Shown: in pieces, positions 35,461 through 45,112 of the stretch
Layout of the letters: every line of letters begins with the position of its first letter
Numbering within the stretch: the stretch's first letter is position 1
Source: Candidatus Angelobacter sp. Gp1-AA117
GTDB taxonomy: Bacteria; Acidobacteriota; Terriglobia; Terriglobales; Acidobacteriaceae
Assembly (NCBI GenBank): GCA_003223515.1
Contig: QHVI01000047.1
Span: 1 to 64,000 of the forward strand
DNA length: 64,000 bases
Direction: 5' to 3'
Program-made: the position numbers and the translations under genes
The notes under the pieces: model-generated
Database searches by the model: none
What the model was told of the DNA's origin: nothing
Seen by the model: the letters and a program-made list of their open reading frames with translations, nothing else

Positions 35461-38400
35461 TTACTCCAGCCCTGCTACCTGGTATTTCTGCAGCAAACTA
35501 TTCAGTGAAGCGACCTGCTCGGCTTTGACCTTCTGCCACTGGGCCTGCACTCTTTCGAGCGAAGCAAGCTTATCCTGGGCTGCTGCAACCATGGGTGCGG
35601 TAGGCTGGGCATCGCCTTCTTCCAGCATGAGGGCCAGGCGCGCGAGCTCCCGGTTCAAAACGCCGTAACCCGGAGCATCGCCGTTTCCGGTCTGCAGTGA
35701 ATCGAGATTCTTTGCGAATTTCTGCAGAGCATCATTTGCGTCTTTTGCTCCGGAATTCTGCTCCAGTGCCTTCTGGCGTTCAGATACTTCCTTTTTCATT
35801 GCGGCCACGTCGTTATAGCGGGCCACGGTCTCTGCCAGCGCATCGTCAACCTGGCGCTGCAACTTGAATTGCTCCACAAGATCGCTCTGCGAAGCTTTGA
35901 CCCGCGGGTCCATGGCAATGGTGATCGCCTGCCGGTAGGTCTTGCCATTCACGTTCAGCACGGCCTCGTACTGCCCCGGAACTGCCAGCGGCCCTGGCAC
36001 CATTTCTCCGGACGTATGTCCGGGAACCGCGCCATTGGTCAGCGTGAACTCCTGGTATGCAAGTTTCTCGCCGAAATATCCGTAGCGCAGTGCCGGAGGG
36101 GCTGGGTAGCGAAGGTTCCATACGAAACGATTCAACCCCTGCTTCACCGGCAACACGGCAGGCGGTGCCAGCCAGTAATCGGGGACATTTTTCGGCATGT
36201 CGTCTTTCGCCGGCTCAGCTTTACTCGAATACCGCTGGACAACATTTCCCTGTGAATCACTGATGGTCAACGCGATTTCGCTAGCCGGTACCGACTTGAG
36301 GTAGTAATCCAGGATTGCTCCGTCGGGCGGATTGTCTCCGGTGGGGACTTCAGGCGGCAAAGGCGTTTCCTGATTGTTGTCCCAGCGCCAGCGCAGCGCC
36401 TGTGCTGGACGGAAGAAGTAAGCCTCGCTGCTTGTAACCTCCGGCGCAAACTGGCGCAGAGGGCTCAAATCATCGAGCACCCATAGAGCGCGTCCAAAGG
36501 TCGCGGCTACCAGATCGTTTCCATGAATTGCCAGATCACGCACGGAAGCTGTGGGTAGGTTCAACTGCAGGGAGTTCCAGTCATCGCCATCGTTGAATGA
36601 AACGTAAACGGCATTCTCCGTACCTGCATACAGCAGTTGCTTGCGAACAGGATCTTCACGAATCACGCGGGCGAACGTGGAATCCGGCAAACCCCTGGCA
36701 ATGAGTTGCCAGCTCTTGCCGGCATCGTGGGTGCGATAGAAATACGGGTGATCGTCATTTCTCGGTTTAGTCACCATGTACGCCGTAGCGGCGTCATAAT
36801 GCGAACTCTCGATCATGATGATCGTCGTCTCTTTAGGAAGTCCGCCCGGGGTGGCATTCGTCCACGTAGCGCCGGCATCACGGGTGAGTTGGACGAGTCC
36901 ATTGCTTGTGCCTGCCCATATCAAGCCTTCCTGAGCAGGTGAGAGCGACAAGGCAGTGATCCTGCGATTTCGTGCCGCAGCCGGCGACTCCTCCTCCTCG
37001 CCTCCCTTGTCTTTGTCCTCTTTGCCATCGCTCTTCCCGGTCTCGCTGCTCTTTACTCCTTTTGCCGTCAAATCAGGACTGATCTCTTTCCACGCCATGC
37101 CGCCGTCAGAGGTTTTCAGGATTAAATGCGTTCCTATGTAGAGGGTGTGCTTGTCCTGTGGAGAAAACTGCATGGGCGGCTGATTCGAGCGGGCCTTGTC
37201 CGGCACAAATACTGTGTTGATCTGGCCAGTCGTCTTGTCGAAACGCACCACGGTGCCAAACCAGCCGGTGGCATACACCAGGTTGCTATCCTGTGGATCA
37301 GGAGCTATGTACCCGAATTCAAACCCGCCCACTGAGAACCAGTCGCGGTAGCTGATACGTCCGTAATCGCTGCGGCTGGGGACAGCCACGGTTCCGCTGT
37401 CCTGCTGCTCGGCATAAGCCACGTATGGAAACTGGTTGTCGGTAGTCACGTGATAGAACTGCCCCGTGGACTGGTTAAACCAGGGCGAGAATGTCTTTCC
37501 GCCATCCAGGCTGATGGTCGCGCCCTGGTCAACGCCCAGGATGATCCGCTGCGAATTGGTTGGATCAATCCACATGTGATGATAGTCATCACCGCCGGGA
37601 GCGCCCCGGAAAGCTGCGAATGTCTTTCCTCCATCGGTGGAGCGATAGAGCGACGTCTGCATCACATACACGATGTCCGGGTTCTTCGGATCGGTAAAGA
37701 TACGCGAGAAATACCAGTTCCCGACAATGCGCGGATCGGTGGTAATCCGCTGCCAGGACGCGCCTGCATCATCGGAGCGAAACAGGCCCTGATCCATAAT
37801 GGCGAAGACGCGACGGCCTTTCTTCCCTGGCGCAACTACCAATCCAATTCTGCCCATTTGACTGGCAGGAAGTTCTCCTCCGGAAAGCCGTTTCCAATTC
37901 TTGCCTTGGTCGGTCGACTTATAGACGCCGGATCGATCTTCTTTCTTCTCAGTAGTCTTTGGTGTTGGCGGTTCCGGGATGCGCCACATTGCCGCATACA
38001 GGACTTTGTGATCATTGGGATCAGTCACCAGGTCGGTGAGGCCCGTTCTGTCATCGATGAAGAGCACCCGCTCCCAGTTTTTGCCTCCATCGGGAGTTCG
38101 ATACACGCCGCGCACGCTGCTGGGTTGCTGCCCTCCGGATACCCCCACCAGTACAACGTTGGGATTTTGAGGATCGACCACGATGGAACTGAGGGTTTTC
38201 GCGTCACGCAGTCCGATGTTTGCCCAGGTTTTTCCGGCATCGGTGGATTTGTAAACCCCATTGCCGTCGGTTTGCTCGCCGGTCGCGACATAAATGATAT
38301 TAGGATCGGAAGGAGCAAGCGCCAGGGCTCCAATCGATGCCACATGCGTATCATCGAAAATAGGTTTCCATACAATCCCGCCATCCGTCGTCTTCCACAC

Positions 38401-38637
38401 GCCGCCGCCGGGTGTACCCATATAGTAGGTAGTTGCATCGCCGGGAATGCCAGCCACAACGGTAACGCGTCCGGCGCGGAACGGCCCAATCAGCCGCCAT
38501 TGCATGCCCGAATAGAGCTTCTCGTCAAATTGCTGCGCCGCGGCAGGAGCAGCCACAAGCTGCAACGCAAAGGCAAGCGCAAGAATCTGCGTGATGACAC
38601 AGCAGAATGTAAATAGCTTTCTGGAACTACGTATCAT
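35461..38637 (-). CDS. Exported sortilin/VPS10-type BNR-repeat protein
   Basis: A 1058-residue secreted protein: signal peptide (1-34, ending AAPAAAQ), then a beta-propeller region with about eleven Asp-boxes (for example STDAGKTW, TPDGGKNW, STDQGKNW, SDDAGASW, STDGGKTF, THDAGKSW) between residues 75 and 680, and a C-terminal helical part (about 930-1040) that looks coiled coil. Family members are annotated as sortilin-like or glycosyl-hydrolase-like; the enzymatic function is unproven. Long paralogues of this kind are common in Acidobacteriota. Divergent from lpxB, with only 33 bp between. Confidence 0.88.
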   Translation of the reverse strand: MIRSSRKLFTFCCVITQILALAFALQLVAAPAAAQQFDEKLYSGMQWRLIGPFRAGRVTVVAGIPGDATTYYMGTPGGGVWKTTDGGIVWKPIFDDTHVASIGALALAPSDPNIIYVATGEQTDGNGVYKSTDAGKTWANIGLRDAKTLSSIVVDPQNPNVVLVGVSGGQQPSSVRGVYRTPDGGKNWERVLFIDDRTGLTDLVTDPNDHKVLYAAMWRIPEPPTPKTTEKKEDRSGVYKSTDQGKNWKRLSGGELPASQMGRIGLVVAPGKKGRRVFAIMDQGLFRSDDAGASWQRITTDPRIVGNWYFSRIFTDPKNPDIVYVMQTSLYRSTDGGKTFAAFRGAPGGDDYHHMWIDPTNSQRIILGVDQGATISLDGGKTFSPWFNQSTGQFYHVTTDNQFPYVAYAEQQDSGTVAVPSRSDYGRISYRDWFSVGGFEFGYIAPDPQDSNLVYATGWFGTVVRFDKTTGQINTVFVPDKARSNQPPMQFSPQDKHTLYIGTHLILKTSDGGMAWKEISPDLTAKGVKSSETGKSDGKEDKDKGGEEEESPAAARNRRITALSLSPAQEGLIWAGTSNGLVQLTRDAGATWTNATPGGLPKETTIIMIESSHYDAATAYMVTKPRNDDHPYFYRTHDAGKSWQLIARGLPDSTFARVIREDPVRKQLLYAGTENAVYVSFNDGDDWNSLQLNLPTASVRDLAIHGNDLVAATFGRALWVLDDLSPLRQFAPEVTSSEAYFFRPAQALRWRWDNNQETPLPPEVPTGDNPPDGAILDYYLKSVPASEIALTISDSQGNVVQRYSSKAEPAKDDMPKNVPDYWLAPPAVLPVKQGLNRFVWNLRYPAPPALRYGYFGEKLAYQEFTLTNGAVPGHTSGEMVPGPLAVPGQYEAVLNVNGKTYRQAITIAMDPRVKASQSDLVEQFKLQRQVDDALAETVARYNDVAAMKKEVSERQKALEQNSGAKDANDALQKFAKNLDSLQTGNGDAPGYGVLNRELARLALMLEEGDAQPTAPMVAAAQDKLASLERVQAQWQKVKAEQVASLNSLLQKYQVAGLE

Positions 38638-38670
38638 GAAGCCTCCGAAAAGTGGAGTGTATCATCGGAT

Positions 38671-39795
38671 ATGCAACTGCTGCTCTCGGCCGGTGAGGCT
38701 TCCGGCGACAACTACGGCGCACAACTCGTCCAATCATTCCGTCAATTGCTGCCGGGGATTGCCTGCTTCGGCATGGGCGGCGAAAAAATGCAGGCTGCGG
38801 GATGCGAACTCCTGGTTCATGCAAAGGAAGTTGCAGTCGTCGGGTTGGTTGAAGTGGTCACCCATCTCCCTAATATCCGCAGGAAATTCCATCATCTGGT
38901 GCAGCAGGCGAAGCAGCGCAGGCCGGATGCCGCAGTGCTGATCGATTTTCCCGACTTCAACCTGCGCCTCGCCCGCGAGCTTCACAAGCTCGGCATCCCT
39001 GTTTTTTATTTTGTAAGTCCGCAGGTGTGGGCATGGCGCTCAGGCCGCGTGAAGCAGATACACAAGTACGTCCGCAAGATGATCGTCATCTTCCCATTTG
39101 AGCAGGACTTTTATAAATGCCACGGAGTGAACGTCAGCTATGTCGGTCATCCACTGGCCTATGCGCCGGAGATACTGGTGTCACGGGAAGAATTTGCCGC
39201 GAAATACGGTTTGGACGCCGCGAAGCAATGGATTGCACTGCTGCCCGGTAGCCGCCAGAAAGAGGTCAGAATGAACCTGCCGCCCATGCTGGCCGCAGTC
39301 GCGCAGCTTGGCAATAGTTACGAATGCGTTCTTCCGATTGCCTCCACCCTGGATCGTGACTGGCTGCAGCAGCAACTCGGCTCTGCCTCTGTAAAGCTCA
39401 CGGAGAATGCGTGCACCACAGTGAAGCATGCACGTGTGGCAGTCGTGGCCAGCGGAACGGCTACGGTTGAGACTGCTCTGGCGGGCACGCCTTTCGTAGT
39501 CGTTTATCGTCTAGCGTCCCTTACCTGGCTGTTAGGACGCCGCCTCGTCAAGCTGGACACCTTCGCCATGCCTAACCTGATCGCAGGCCGGCGGATCGTG
39601 ACCGAATTAATCCAGCATGACTTCATGCCCGAAAACATCGTCCGGGAATTAAAGGCGATCCTGCCGGATGGGCCACGGCGGGAGCAGATGATAAGGGACC
39701 TGCGCGAGGTGCAGGACCGCCTTCGTGATCGGAACGGTGGTGAGGAGCCAGCCATGCGGGCCGCACGGGAGATTCTGCAAAACTTGGCGCAATAA
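38671..39795 (+). CDS. lpxB: Lipid-A-disaccharide synthase
   Basis: A 374-residue GT19 enzyme that joins UDP-2,3-diacylglucosamine and lipid X to make the lipid A disaccharide. SAGEASGDNYGAQL at 6-19 and FYFVSPQVWAWRSGRVKQI near 112-130 are family signatures, and SGTATVETALAGTPFVVVYR near 253-272 forms the nucleotide-sugar site. Peripheral to the inner membrane. Shows that the organism makes lipid A. The other lpx genes are outside the window. Confidence 0.95.
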   Translation: MQLLLSAGEASGDNYGAQLVQSFRQLLPGIACFGMGGEKMQAAGCELLVHAKEVAVVGLVEVVTHLPNIRRKFHHLVQQAKQRRPDAAVLIDFPDFNLRLARELHKLGIPVFYFVSPQVWAWRSGRVKQIHKYVRKMIVIFPFEQDFYKCHGVNVSYVGHPLAYAPEILVSREEFAAKYGLDAAKQWIALLPGSRQKEVRMNLPPMLAAVAQLGNSYECVLPIASTLDRDWLQQQLGSASVKLTENACTTVKHARVAVVASGTATVETALAGTPFVVVYRLASLTWLLGRRLVKLDTFAMPNLIAGRRIVTELIQHDFMPENIVRELKAILPDGPRREQMIRDLREVQDRLRDRNGGEEPAMRAAREILQNLAQ

Positions 39796-39992
39796 ACCCA
39801 CGCGGCCACGTTCTTATACAGTTGCTTTCAATGGGTTATCTGCGTTTATCAGTTTTAGGTCAGCGGCCAAAGCTTTCTGCTTTTAAGACGGCCAGATCTG
39901 AGGGTAAGTTGAAGGTCTTGGGTGGTGCAAACGCATCTTTTCTGCAACAATTTACATCTATATTTTATCGCCAGCAGCTCTGGAGAGTTTTC

Positions 39993-41824
39993 ATGCTAAT
40001 TGCACGACGGCCCCTGCGACGTGCCTGCCTTTACTTTGGCCTGCTTTCCTCTCTCATTCTTCCGGCTCTGGGTGCTGAGAAGTCCCGAGTTAGAGCCGAA
40101 GATTATGTGATTGATGCAGAGATCGTCCCGCGTACCCATCATCTATCCGCGCGCGCCAAAGTCAAGTTCGCCGCCCTTGATGACACCAATTTCGGCACGT
40201 TCGAACTGAACAATGGCCTGCGTCTCACCCGCGTGACAGACGGTGCCGGAAAAACGCTTTCCGCCGAACGCGTCAGCCAGGATAATGCCGTGCGCGTTAC
40301 CTTCCCCAGTGGCATAGCCAAAGGGGCCTCCGGAACGCTGATCTTCGAATACGAAGGAACTCTGGCTACCGCTGATGACAGGTCGGCAGCGGCGGCGGTA
40401 CCGGCAAGATAGGCGCCTCAGGCAAAGCCGTAGCGACGTTTGCATGGCAGAAACCCAGCTTCCCCGGAACCATTGTTGCCGGTCCCTTCACCGAGACCAC
40501 CGGCGCCAACGGCAACATCAAGGTTTATACCGAGGCCAATAAGAAGCAATACGCGGCTGCTTACGCCGATACCGCCGCCAGGGAACTTGAGTATTTTTCA
40601 TCCATCTATGGCCCTGCCCCTTCCCCCATTTTGAAAGTCGTTGAGTTGCCCGATGACACCGTTCCTGCATGGTGGGGGCCAGAGGTTGCCGCCATTGCCA
40701 GCCGCGATATCAGCGAGAAAGTCAATTACCGCCTGCTGTCCGATACCATCGGACACCAATGGTGGGGCGTTTCCACCAGCGCTGCCAGCAAAGATGACTG
40801 GTGGCTGGTAGACGGCGGAGCGCGCGATTCCGAGATGCGCTACGTGCAGAACATCGCTGGGGAACAGGCCTTTGAAGAAGCTACTCGCGATATGTCCGTG
40901 GGCGCTCTTGCCTATGACACCCAGCCGCTCTCGGCCATCGGCAAGCTCGATACCTTCTCTCCTGAATTTCAAGCCCTCGTGACCGACAAGGGCGGCATGA
41001 TCTTCCACATGCTGCGCTGGGTCATCGGCGATGCAGCGTTTGATAAATCCATCAAGGAATTCCTGATTACCTTCAACGGCAAATCGGCCAGTGTGAGTGA
41101 CCTGCAGGCGATTGCTGAAAAGAATTACGGCGAAAAACTGACCGCCTTCTTCTCCCAGTGGGTTGATGGAACCGGAGCGCCCGAATTCAAGATGAAATAC
41201 ACGGTTTTCCGGGTGAAGAAGGGCTTTCGCATCGTGGGCCAGATCACTCAGGATCTCGATTTATTCAAAATGCCGCTGGAGTTAAAAGTGGATACCGATG
41301 GCCAGAGCGAGATGAAGCGCATTGAAGTCGTCGGGACATCATCTTCGTTCACCGTTGAAACTTTCGGTAAGCCGCGCCGCCTGGTGCTCGATCCCAATAA
41401 CTGGGTGCTCAAGAACTCAGCCGATTTGCGTGTGCGCGTCGCCATTCGCCGTGGACAGGAACTGACCCAGGCCGGCAATCTCGCCGAGGCGCTCAGTGAG
41501 TTCAACAAGGCTCTTGAAGTAAATAAAAACAGCTCGCTGGCGCATTACCGCATTGCTGAGGTGTTCTACCTGCAGCGCAACTACCAGTCGGCTGCCAATG
41601 AATACCGCGAGGCGATTTCCGGAGATCAGGATCCCCGCTGGACTGAAGTCTGGAGCCATGTGATGCTAGGCAAGATCTTTGACACTACCGGACAGCGTGA
41701 CCGTGCAGTCAACGAATATCGCCAGGCCATCCAGACCAACGACAACACCCAGGGCGCCCTCGATGAGGCGCGCAAATACCTGGGAGCCCCATACACGCGG
41801 GACAGGAAACAGAACGGACAGTAA
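39993..41824 (+). pseudogene. Broken M1-peptidase-like gene with TPR tail
   Basis: Two frames together make one protein. Part 1 (39993-40412) has a signal peptide (MLIARRPLRRACLYFG... to about 27) and the M1 N-terminal beta domain up to FEYEGTLATADD. It then runs into a TAG at 40410. Part 2 (another frame, open from 40379 to 41824) starts GSGGGTGKIGASGK and continues through an M1 catalytic-like domain to three TPR repeats (about the last 120 residues). Roughly 55-60 residues expected between the parts are missing, an out-of-frame deletion. The zinc motif is also degenerate: DTIGHQWWG for HExxHQW and VDGGA for NEGFA, so no peptidase activity is expected. GGAG precedes the ATG. Confidence 0.75.
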
Positions 41825-41828
41825 CCAG

Positions 41829-41908
41829 ATTGGGTAAATGGGTAATTTGGTAAGTGGGTAATTGAGATTCAAAAAGCAAATTCCCAATTTACCAAATTAC
41901 CCATTTTT
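41829..41908. repeat. GGGTAAAT-family inverted repeat
   Basis: Arm 1 (41829-41861, GGGTAAATGGGTAATTTGG units) and its inverted copy (41881-41908) are separated by about 20 bp. It lies exactly between the stops of the convergent M1-like and permease genes and could work as a bidirectional terminator-like hairpin. Confidence 0.75.
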
Positions 41909-41924
41909 CGTTCGTGGCTTACTC

Positions 41925-43166
41925 TTATTCGTATCGTAGTGCCTCAATGGGATCCAACCGTGCCGCGCGAATGGCTGGCAGCATTCCACTCACAATCCCC
42001 ACCAGCGTCAGAATGCCTGTTGAAACCATAAGATTCGTCGGCGAGATAATCAGCCGGATGTCTCCTGCATCGGCGTTCTTAGCTACCGCGCTGTAGAGCG
42101 TCAGCGAGCCTGCGCCCCACGAGATGAGATAGGCCAGCGCAATTCCCAGCAATCCCCCCAGAAAGGTAATCGCCATTGCTTCAGCCAGGAACTGAAACAG
42201 GATGTCGCGCCTGCGTGCGCCCAGGGCTTTCTCAATCCCAATTTCGCGGGTGCGCTGGGTCACGGAGACCAGCATGATGTTCATCAAACCAATGCCGCCA
42301 ATGCCCAGTGTGAGCGTGCCGATGAAGGCCAGCAGCACCTGAAGTCCGAGCGTGATGATCTCAAACGTGTTTACCTGCTTCATGGCGTTGAAGATAAAGA
42401 TGGCGCGGCGGTCGGATGGCTGGAAGCCGTGCAGGGCAGCCAGCGTATCGCGAACCTCGCCCTCGATCTTCTCGTATTGCATGCTCTCGTAATCCATCCA
42501 GATGCCATCCAGGTAGCGCGTATCTTTGAGATCGCTCATGGTGCTGAACGGGACATAGATCACGCGATTGATGTTGTCATCGCCCTCCTGCATCTTGGGC
42601 TGAAGCACGCCAATCACCTGGAAGCTCAGGCCGTTCACGCGCACGGAGTCTCCGATCGCGTATTGTCCGGAAAAGAGTTTTTCTTTCGCTTCTGAGCCGA
42701 TCACGGCCACGCGGGCGCGCTGCATCTCGTCGCCCAGGTTGTAGAAGCGTCCATCGGCAACTTTGAGTGCGCGGATGGATTGCCCATGCGAATTCAGGCC
42801 ATCCACCGGCATCTCAAAAGAGCGGTTCTCGTGCTGCACATTGGCCTGCAGTGAGGCTTCCGGACTGATATGCCGCACCAGCGGAACAAAGGTGCTGATG
42901 CGGTCCACGTCATCAAGAGTGAAACGTACCTCAGTACCGGCTTTTGATCCTCCGGCCTGCAGAGACGTGCGCCCGGGAAAGACGCCCATGATCTGCATGC
43001 CGAAGTTGGAAAAAATATTGCGGACAGCGCGCCCGAACCCGGCGCCATAGGCAAGCAGCAGCACCACGGTAGCGATGCCCCAGGCCATTCCCAGCATAGT
43101 GAGGGCGGTGCGCCGCCGGTTGTGGCGCATGGCCTGAGATGCCTGTCCTAATAAATCGCGAACCAT
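41925..43166 (-). CDS. FtsX/MacB-type ABC transporter permease
   Basis: A 413-residue permease: TM1 at about 22-42, a large periplasmic MacB_PCD domain (about 45-245), then three TM helices with the FtsX signature (GIGGIGLMNIMLVSVTQRTREIG near 290-312). Such permeases work with an ATPase in mechanotransmission or efflux. It starts 2 nt after the stop of the upstream permease, forming a two-permease operon. No ATPase gene or membrane-fusion protein is adjacent. Confidence 0.88.
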   Translation of the reverse strand: MVRDLLGQASQAMRHNRRRTALTMLGMAWGIATVVLLLAYGAGFGRAVRNIFSNFGMQIMGVFPGRTSLQAGGSKAGTEVRFTLDDVDRISTFVPLVRHISPEASLQANVQHENRSFEMPVDGLNSHGQSIRALKVADGRFYNLGDEMQRARVAVIGSEAKEKLFSGQYAIGDSVRVNGLSFQVIGVLQPKMQEGDDNINRVIYVPFSTMSDLKDTRYLDGIWMDYESMQYEKIEGEVRDTLAALHGFQPSDRRAIFIFNAMKQVNTFEIITLGLQVLLAFIGTLTLGIGGIGLMNIMLVSVTQRTREIGIEKALGARRRDILFQFLAEAMAITFLGGLLGIALAYLISWGAGSLTLYSAVAKNADAGDIRLIISPTNLMVSTGILTLVGIVSGMLPAIRAARLDPIEALRYE

Positions 43167-43168
43167 AT

Positions 43169-44341
43169 CTACTCTTTTCTCAATGCCTCCACCGGCGTGA
43201 GCATCGCGGCCTTGCGCGCAGGATAGAGCCCGGCAACAATCCCCGCGAGCGAAAGCGAAATCACGGCCACAGCGGCCGATGTAGGCACCAGGCGCGGCGT
43301 GTCAAAACCCGGTGGCGACGGTAATGTGGCCAGGGCGCCCATCAATCCTGCGGCAGCGGCAATTCCCAGCCCGCCGCTGATCAGCGTGAGAAAGGCGCCT
43401 TCAAAGAAAAACTGCATCAGGATATTGCGGTTGGTCGCGCCCAGGGCCTTCATCAGCCCGATCTCGCGGGTGCGCTCGCTCACCGAAACCAGCATGATGT
43501 TGATGATTCCAATAGCTCCGAGCGAAAGCGTGACCATGCCCACCCCGCCCAGGAACATGTCCATGGCTGTAAAGATCTTGCCGACCATCTCATGCGTCTG
43601 GATCGTGTCCCACTCCTCGAAAGCTTCCTTGTTGCGGAAGTCGAAATCATGATTGCGGGCGATGATCCGGTGAACCTCATCGATGGCCTCAGCATGTTTG
43701 TCGCGGCTCACCGGCTGGCAGTTCATGAAAGAGATATCGTCAGCGGTCTCGGCATTCTTGATCGGAAAGTAGGTGCGCATCACGCTGTAAGGCACATAAA
43801 CGCGGAAATTGGTTGAGTTATTTTCATTGCGGCCCACAGTGTCCAGCACTCCCACGATCTCAAACCGCACTCCATTGAGTAGAATCGTGCTGCCCACGGC
43901 CGGACGCCCAGGGAACAGATTGCGGGACATCTCGTGGCCGAGTACCGCTACGTTCCTGCGCTGCTGGTCATCCAGATCGTTGAGCCAGCGCCCCTGCCCC
44001 ATGGGCAGATAACGAATCTGGTTGAAGACCGGAGCAATGCCGGTCACCTGGCCGTTGCTGGTGGCAAAGTCGCTCACGGCGCGGATATCACCTCTTTGCA
44101 GCACTGGAGAGACATTGCGCACCAGTTTGGCCTCTTTGCGGACATCAAGATAATCCTGGTAGGTGAGCGCGTACTGCTTCATGCCCTGGCGCTGGCCCTC
44201 GACGGCTGGAATACGGCCGGGAAAGATGAACAGGATGTCCTGGCCCATGGTTTCCAGTTGACGCTGGTTGCCGGAGCGAAAACCCTCGCCCAGCCCCACC
44301 AGCAGCAGCAAAGACCCGACACCCCAGGCAATGCCGAACAT
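43169..44341 (-). CDS. FtsX/MacB-type ABC transporter permease, start region damaged
   Basis: 390 residues from the first in-frame ATG, same architecture as its neighbour (MacB_PCD domain, GAIGIINIMLVSVSERTREIG). The conserved N-terminus before this ATG is still encoded in frame to about 44401 (GIFGQTLRTLWAHKLRSFLT), but no ATG, GTG or TTG precedes it before the stop at 44447-44449. Two ATGs at 44409 and 44415 are out of frame by what one missing base would explain. Either a frameshift, a sequencing error or a rare start codon. Confidence 0.8.
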   Translation of the reverse strand: MFGIAWGVGSLLLLVGLGEGFRSGNQRQLETMGQDILFIFPGRIPAVEGQRQGMKQYALTYQDYLDVRKEAKLVRNVSPVLQRGDIRAVSDFATSNGQVTGIAPVFNQIRYLPMGQGRWLNDLDDQQRRNVAVLGHEMSRNLFPGRPAVGSTILLNGVRFEIVGVLDTVGRNENNSTNFRVYVPYSVMRTYFPIKNAETADDISFMNCQPVSRDKHAEAIDEVHRIIARNHDFDFRNKEAFEEWDTIQTHEMVGKIFTAMDMFLGGVGMVTLSLGAIGIINIMLVSVSERTREIGLMKALGATNRNILMQFFFEGAFLTLISGGLGIAAAAGLMGALATLPSPPGFDTPRLVPTSAAVAVISLSLAGIVAGLYPARKAAMLTPVEALRKE

Positions 44342-44476
44342 GGTCAGAAACGAGCGCAGCTTGTGCGCCCACAGGGTACGCAGCGTCTGCCCGAAGATTC
44401 CAGTACCATCCGCATGGCTAAAGAGGAATACGCAATCAGGGGAAAGTTAGTTCCATGGGGTTCAGACTCTAGGCAA

Positions 44477-45112
44477 CTACTCTGTTACCTTTGCGTCCTT
44501 TGCGTCCTCTCCGGTAAAAGGCTTTGGTTGTGGCTTCGCTACGCTGTGGTTAAGGCTTTTGGACGGATGCCGTGCTTCAGTAACCATTACCTCTTTGCCC
44601 ATCCGCCGTCCCACTTCGCTACAGGCGGCAATGGTTGCATCGTCCGTCTCCGGGGTACGCACCAGTTCTACTTGCTGTTCAAAGAACCGCATCCCCACAC
44701 ACTTGCTTGCGCGGTAAGTCACAGAGGCGATTTCACAAATGCTGAGTGAGGCGCTGTTCGAGGCCAGAATGGTATCCGGCTTACAGATTTTGTCGAGCAG
44801 GATAAAAATCTCCAGCTTCGACTCCAATTCGTCAGGAACGGCTTCTATGACCAGGTCGGCCTGTCTGGCTGCCTCTTCGACGGTAGCGGCATACTCCAGC
44901 CGCGCGAAGGCAGCTTCGGCGTCCTCTTTTCTGATCTTGCCCTGCTCTATGGCCTGGTCGAGATAAGAACGAATCTCGCTTTCGGCTTTCCTGAGACTGG
45001 CCGGAAGGATGTCCTCAAGAATCGTCCGGTAGCCGCCCAGCGCTGCCAGATGGGCAATGCCCCTGCCCGTGGTCCCAGCGCCGATCACGGCAACCGCGCG
45101 GACCTCCGCCAT
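44477..45112 (-). CDS. 3-hydroxyacyl-CoA dehydrogenase NAD-binding domain, C-terminally truncated
   Basis: A 211-residue protein. The Rossmann fold with GAGTTGRGIAHLAALGG at 11-27 and the AVPDELESKLEIF / ILASNSASLSICEIA blocks is that of 3-hydroxybutyryl-CoA dehydrogenase, which oxidises 3-hydroxyacyl-CoA with NAD+. Full-length relatives are about 280-310 residues with a second helical dimer/substrate domain. Here homology stops at GKEVMVTEA (about 180), where DSPGF is expected, and the remaining residues (KPQPKPFTGEDAKDAK) are translation of a dispersed repeat. Probably non-functional or regulatory. It starts directly after the 62-aa gene (TAAATG). Confidence 0.8.
   Translation of the reverse strand: MAEVRAVAVIGAGTTGRGIAHLAALGGYRTILEDILPASLRKAESEIRSYLDQAIEQGKIRKEDAEAAFARLEYAATVEEAARQADLVIEAVPDELESKLEIFILLDKICKPDTILASNSASLSICEIASVTYRASKCVGMRFFEQQVELVRTPETDDATIAACSEVGRRMGKEVMVTEARHPSKSLNHSVAKPQPKPFTGEDAKDAKVTE
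44486..44560. repeat. CTCTGCG-family repeat encoding the end of the dehydrogenase gene
   Basis: Units CTTTGCGTC, CTTTGCGTC, CTCTCCGGTAAAAGGC are followed by TTTGGTTGTGGCTTCGCTAC and GCTGTGGTTAAGG, the same element as at 33284-33352 with a few changes. It supplies the stop codon region of the truncated 3-hydroxyacyl-CoA dehydrogenase gene. Confidence 0.75.

Noticed and set aside
37450-38616. 388-codon plus-strand ORF
   Set aside because: Lies entirely antisense to the BNR-repeat protein, whose signal peptide and Asp-boxes are unambiguous.
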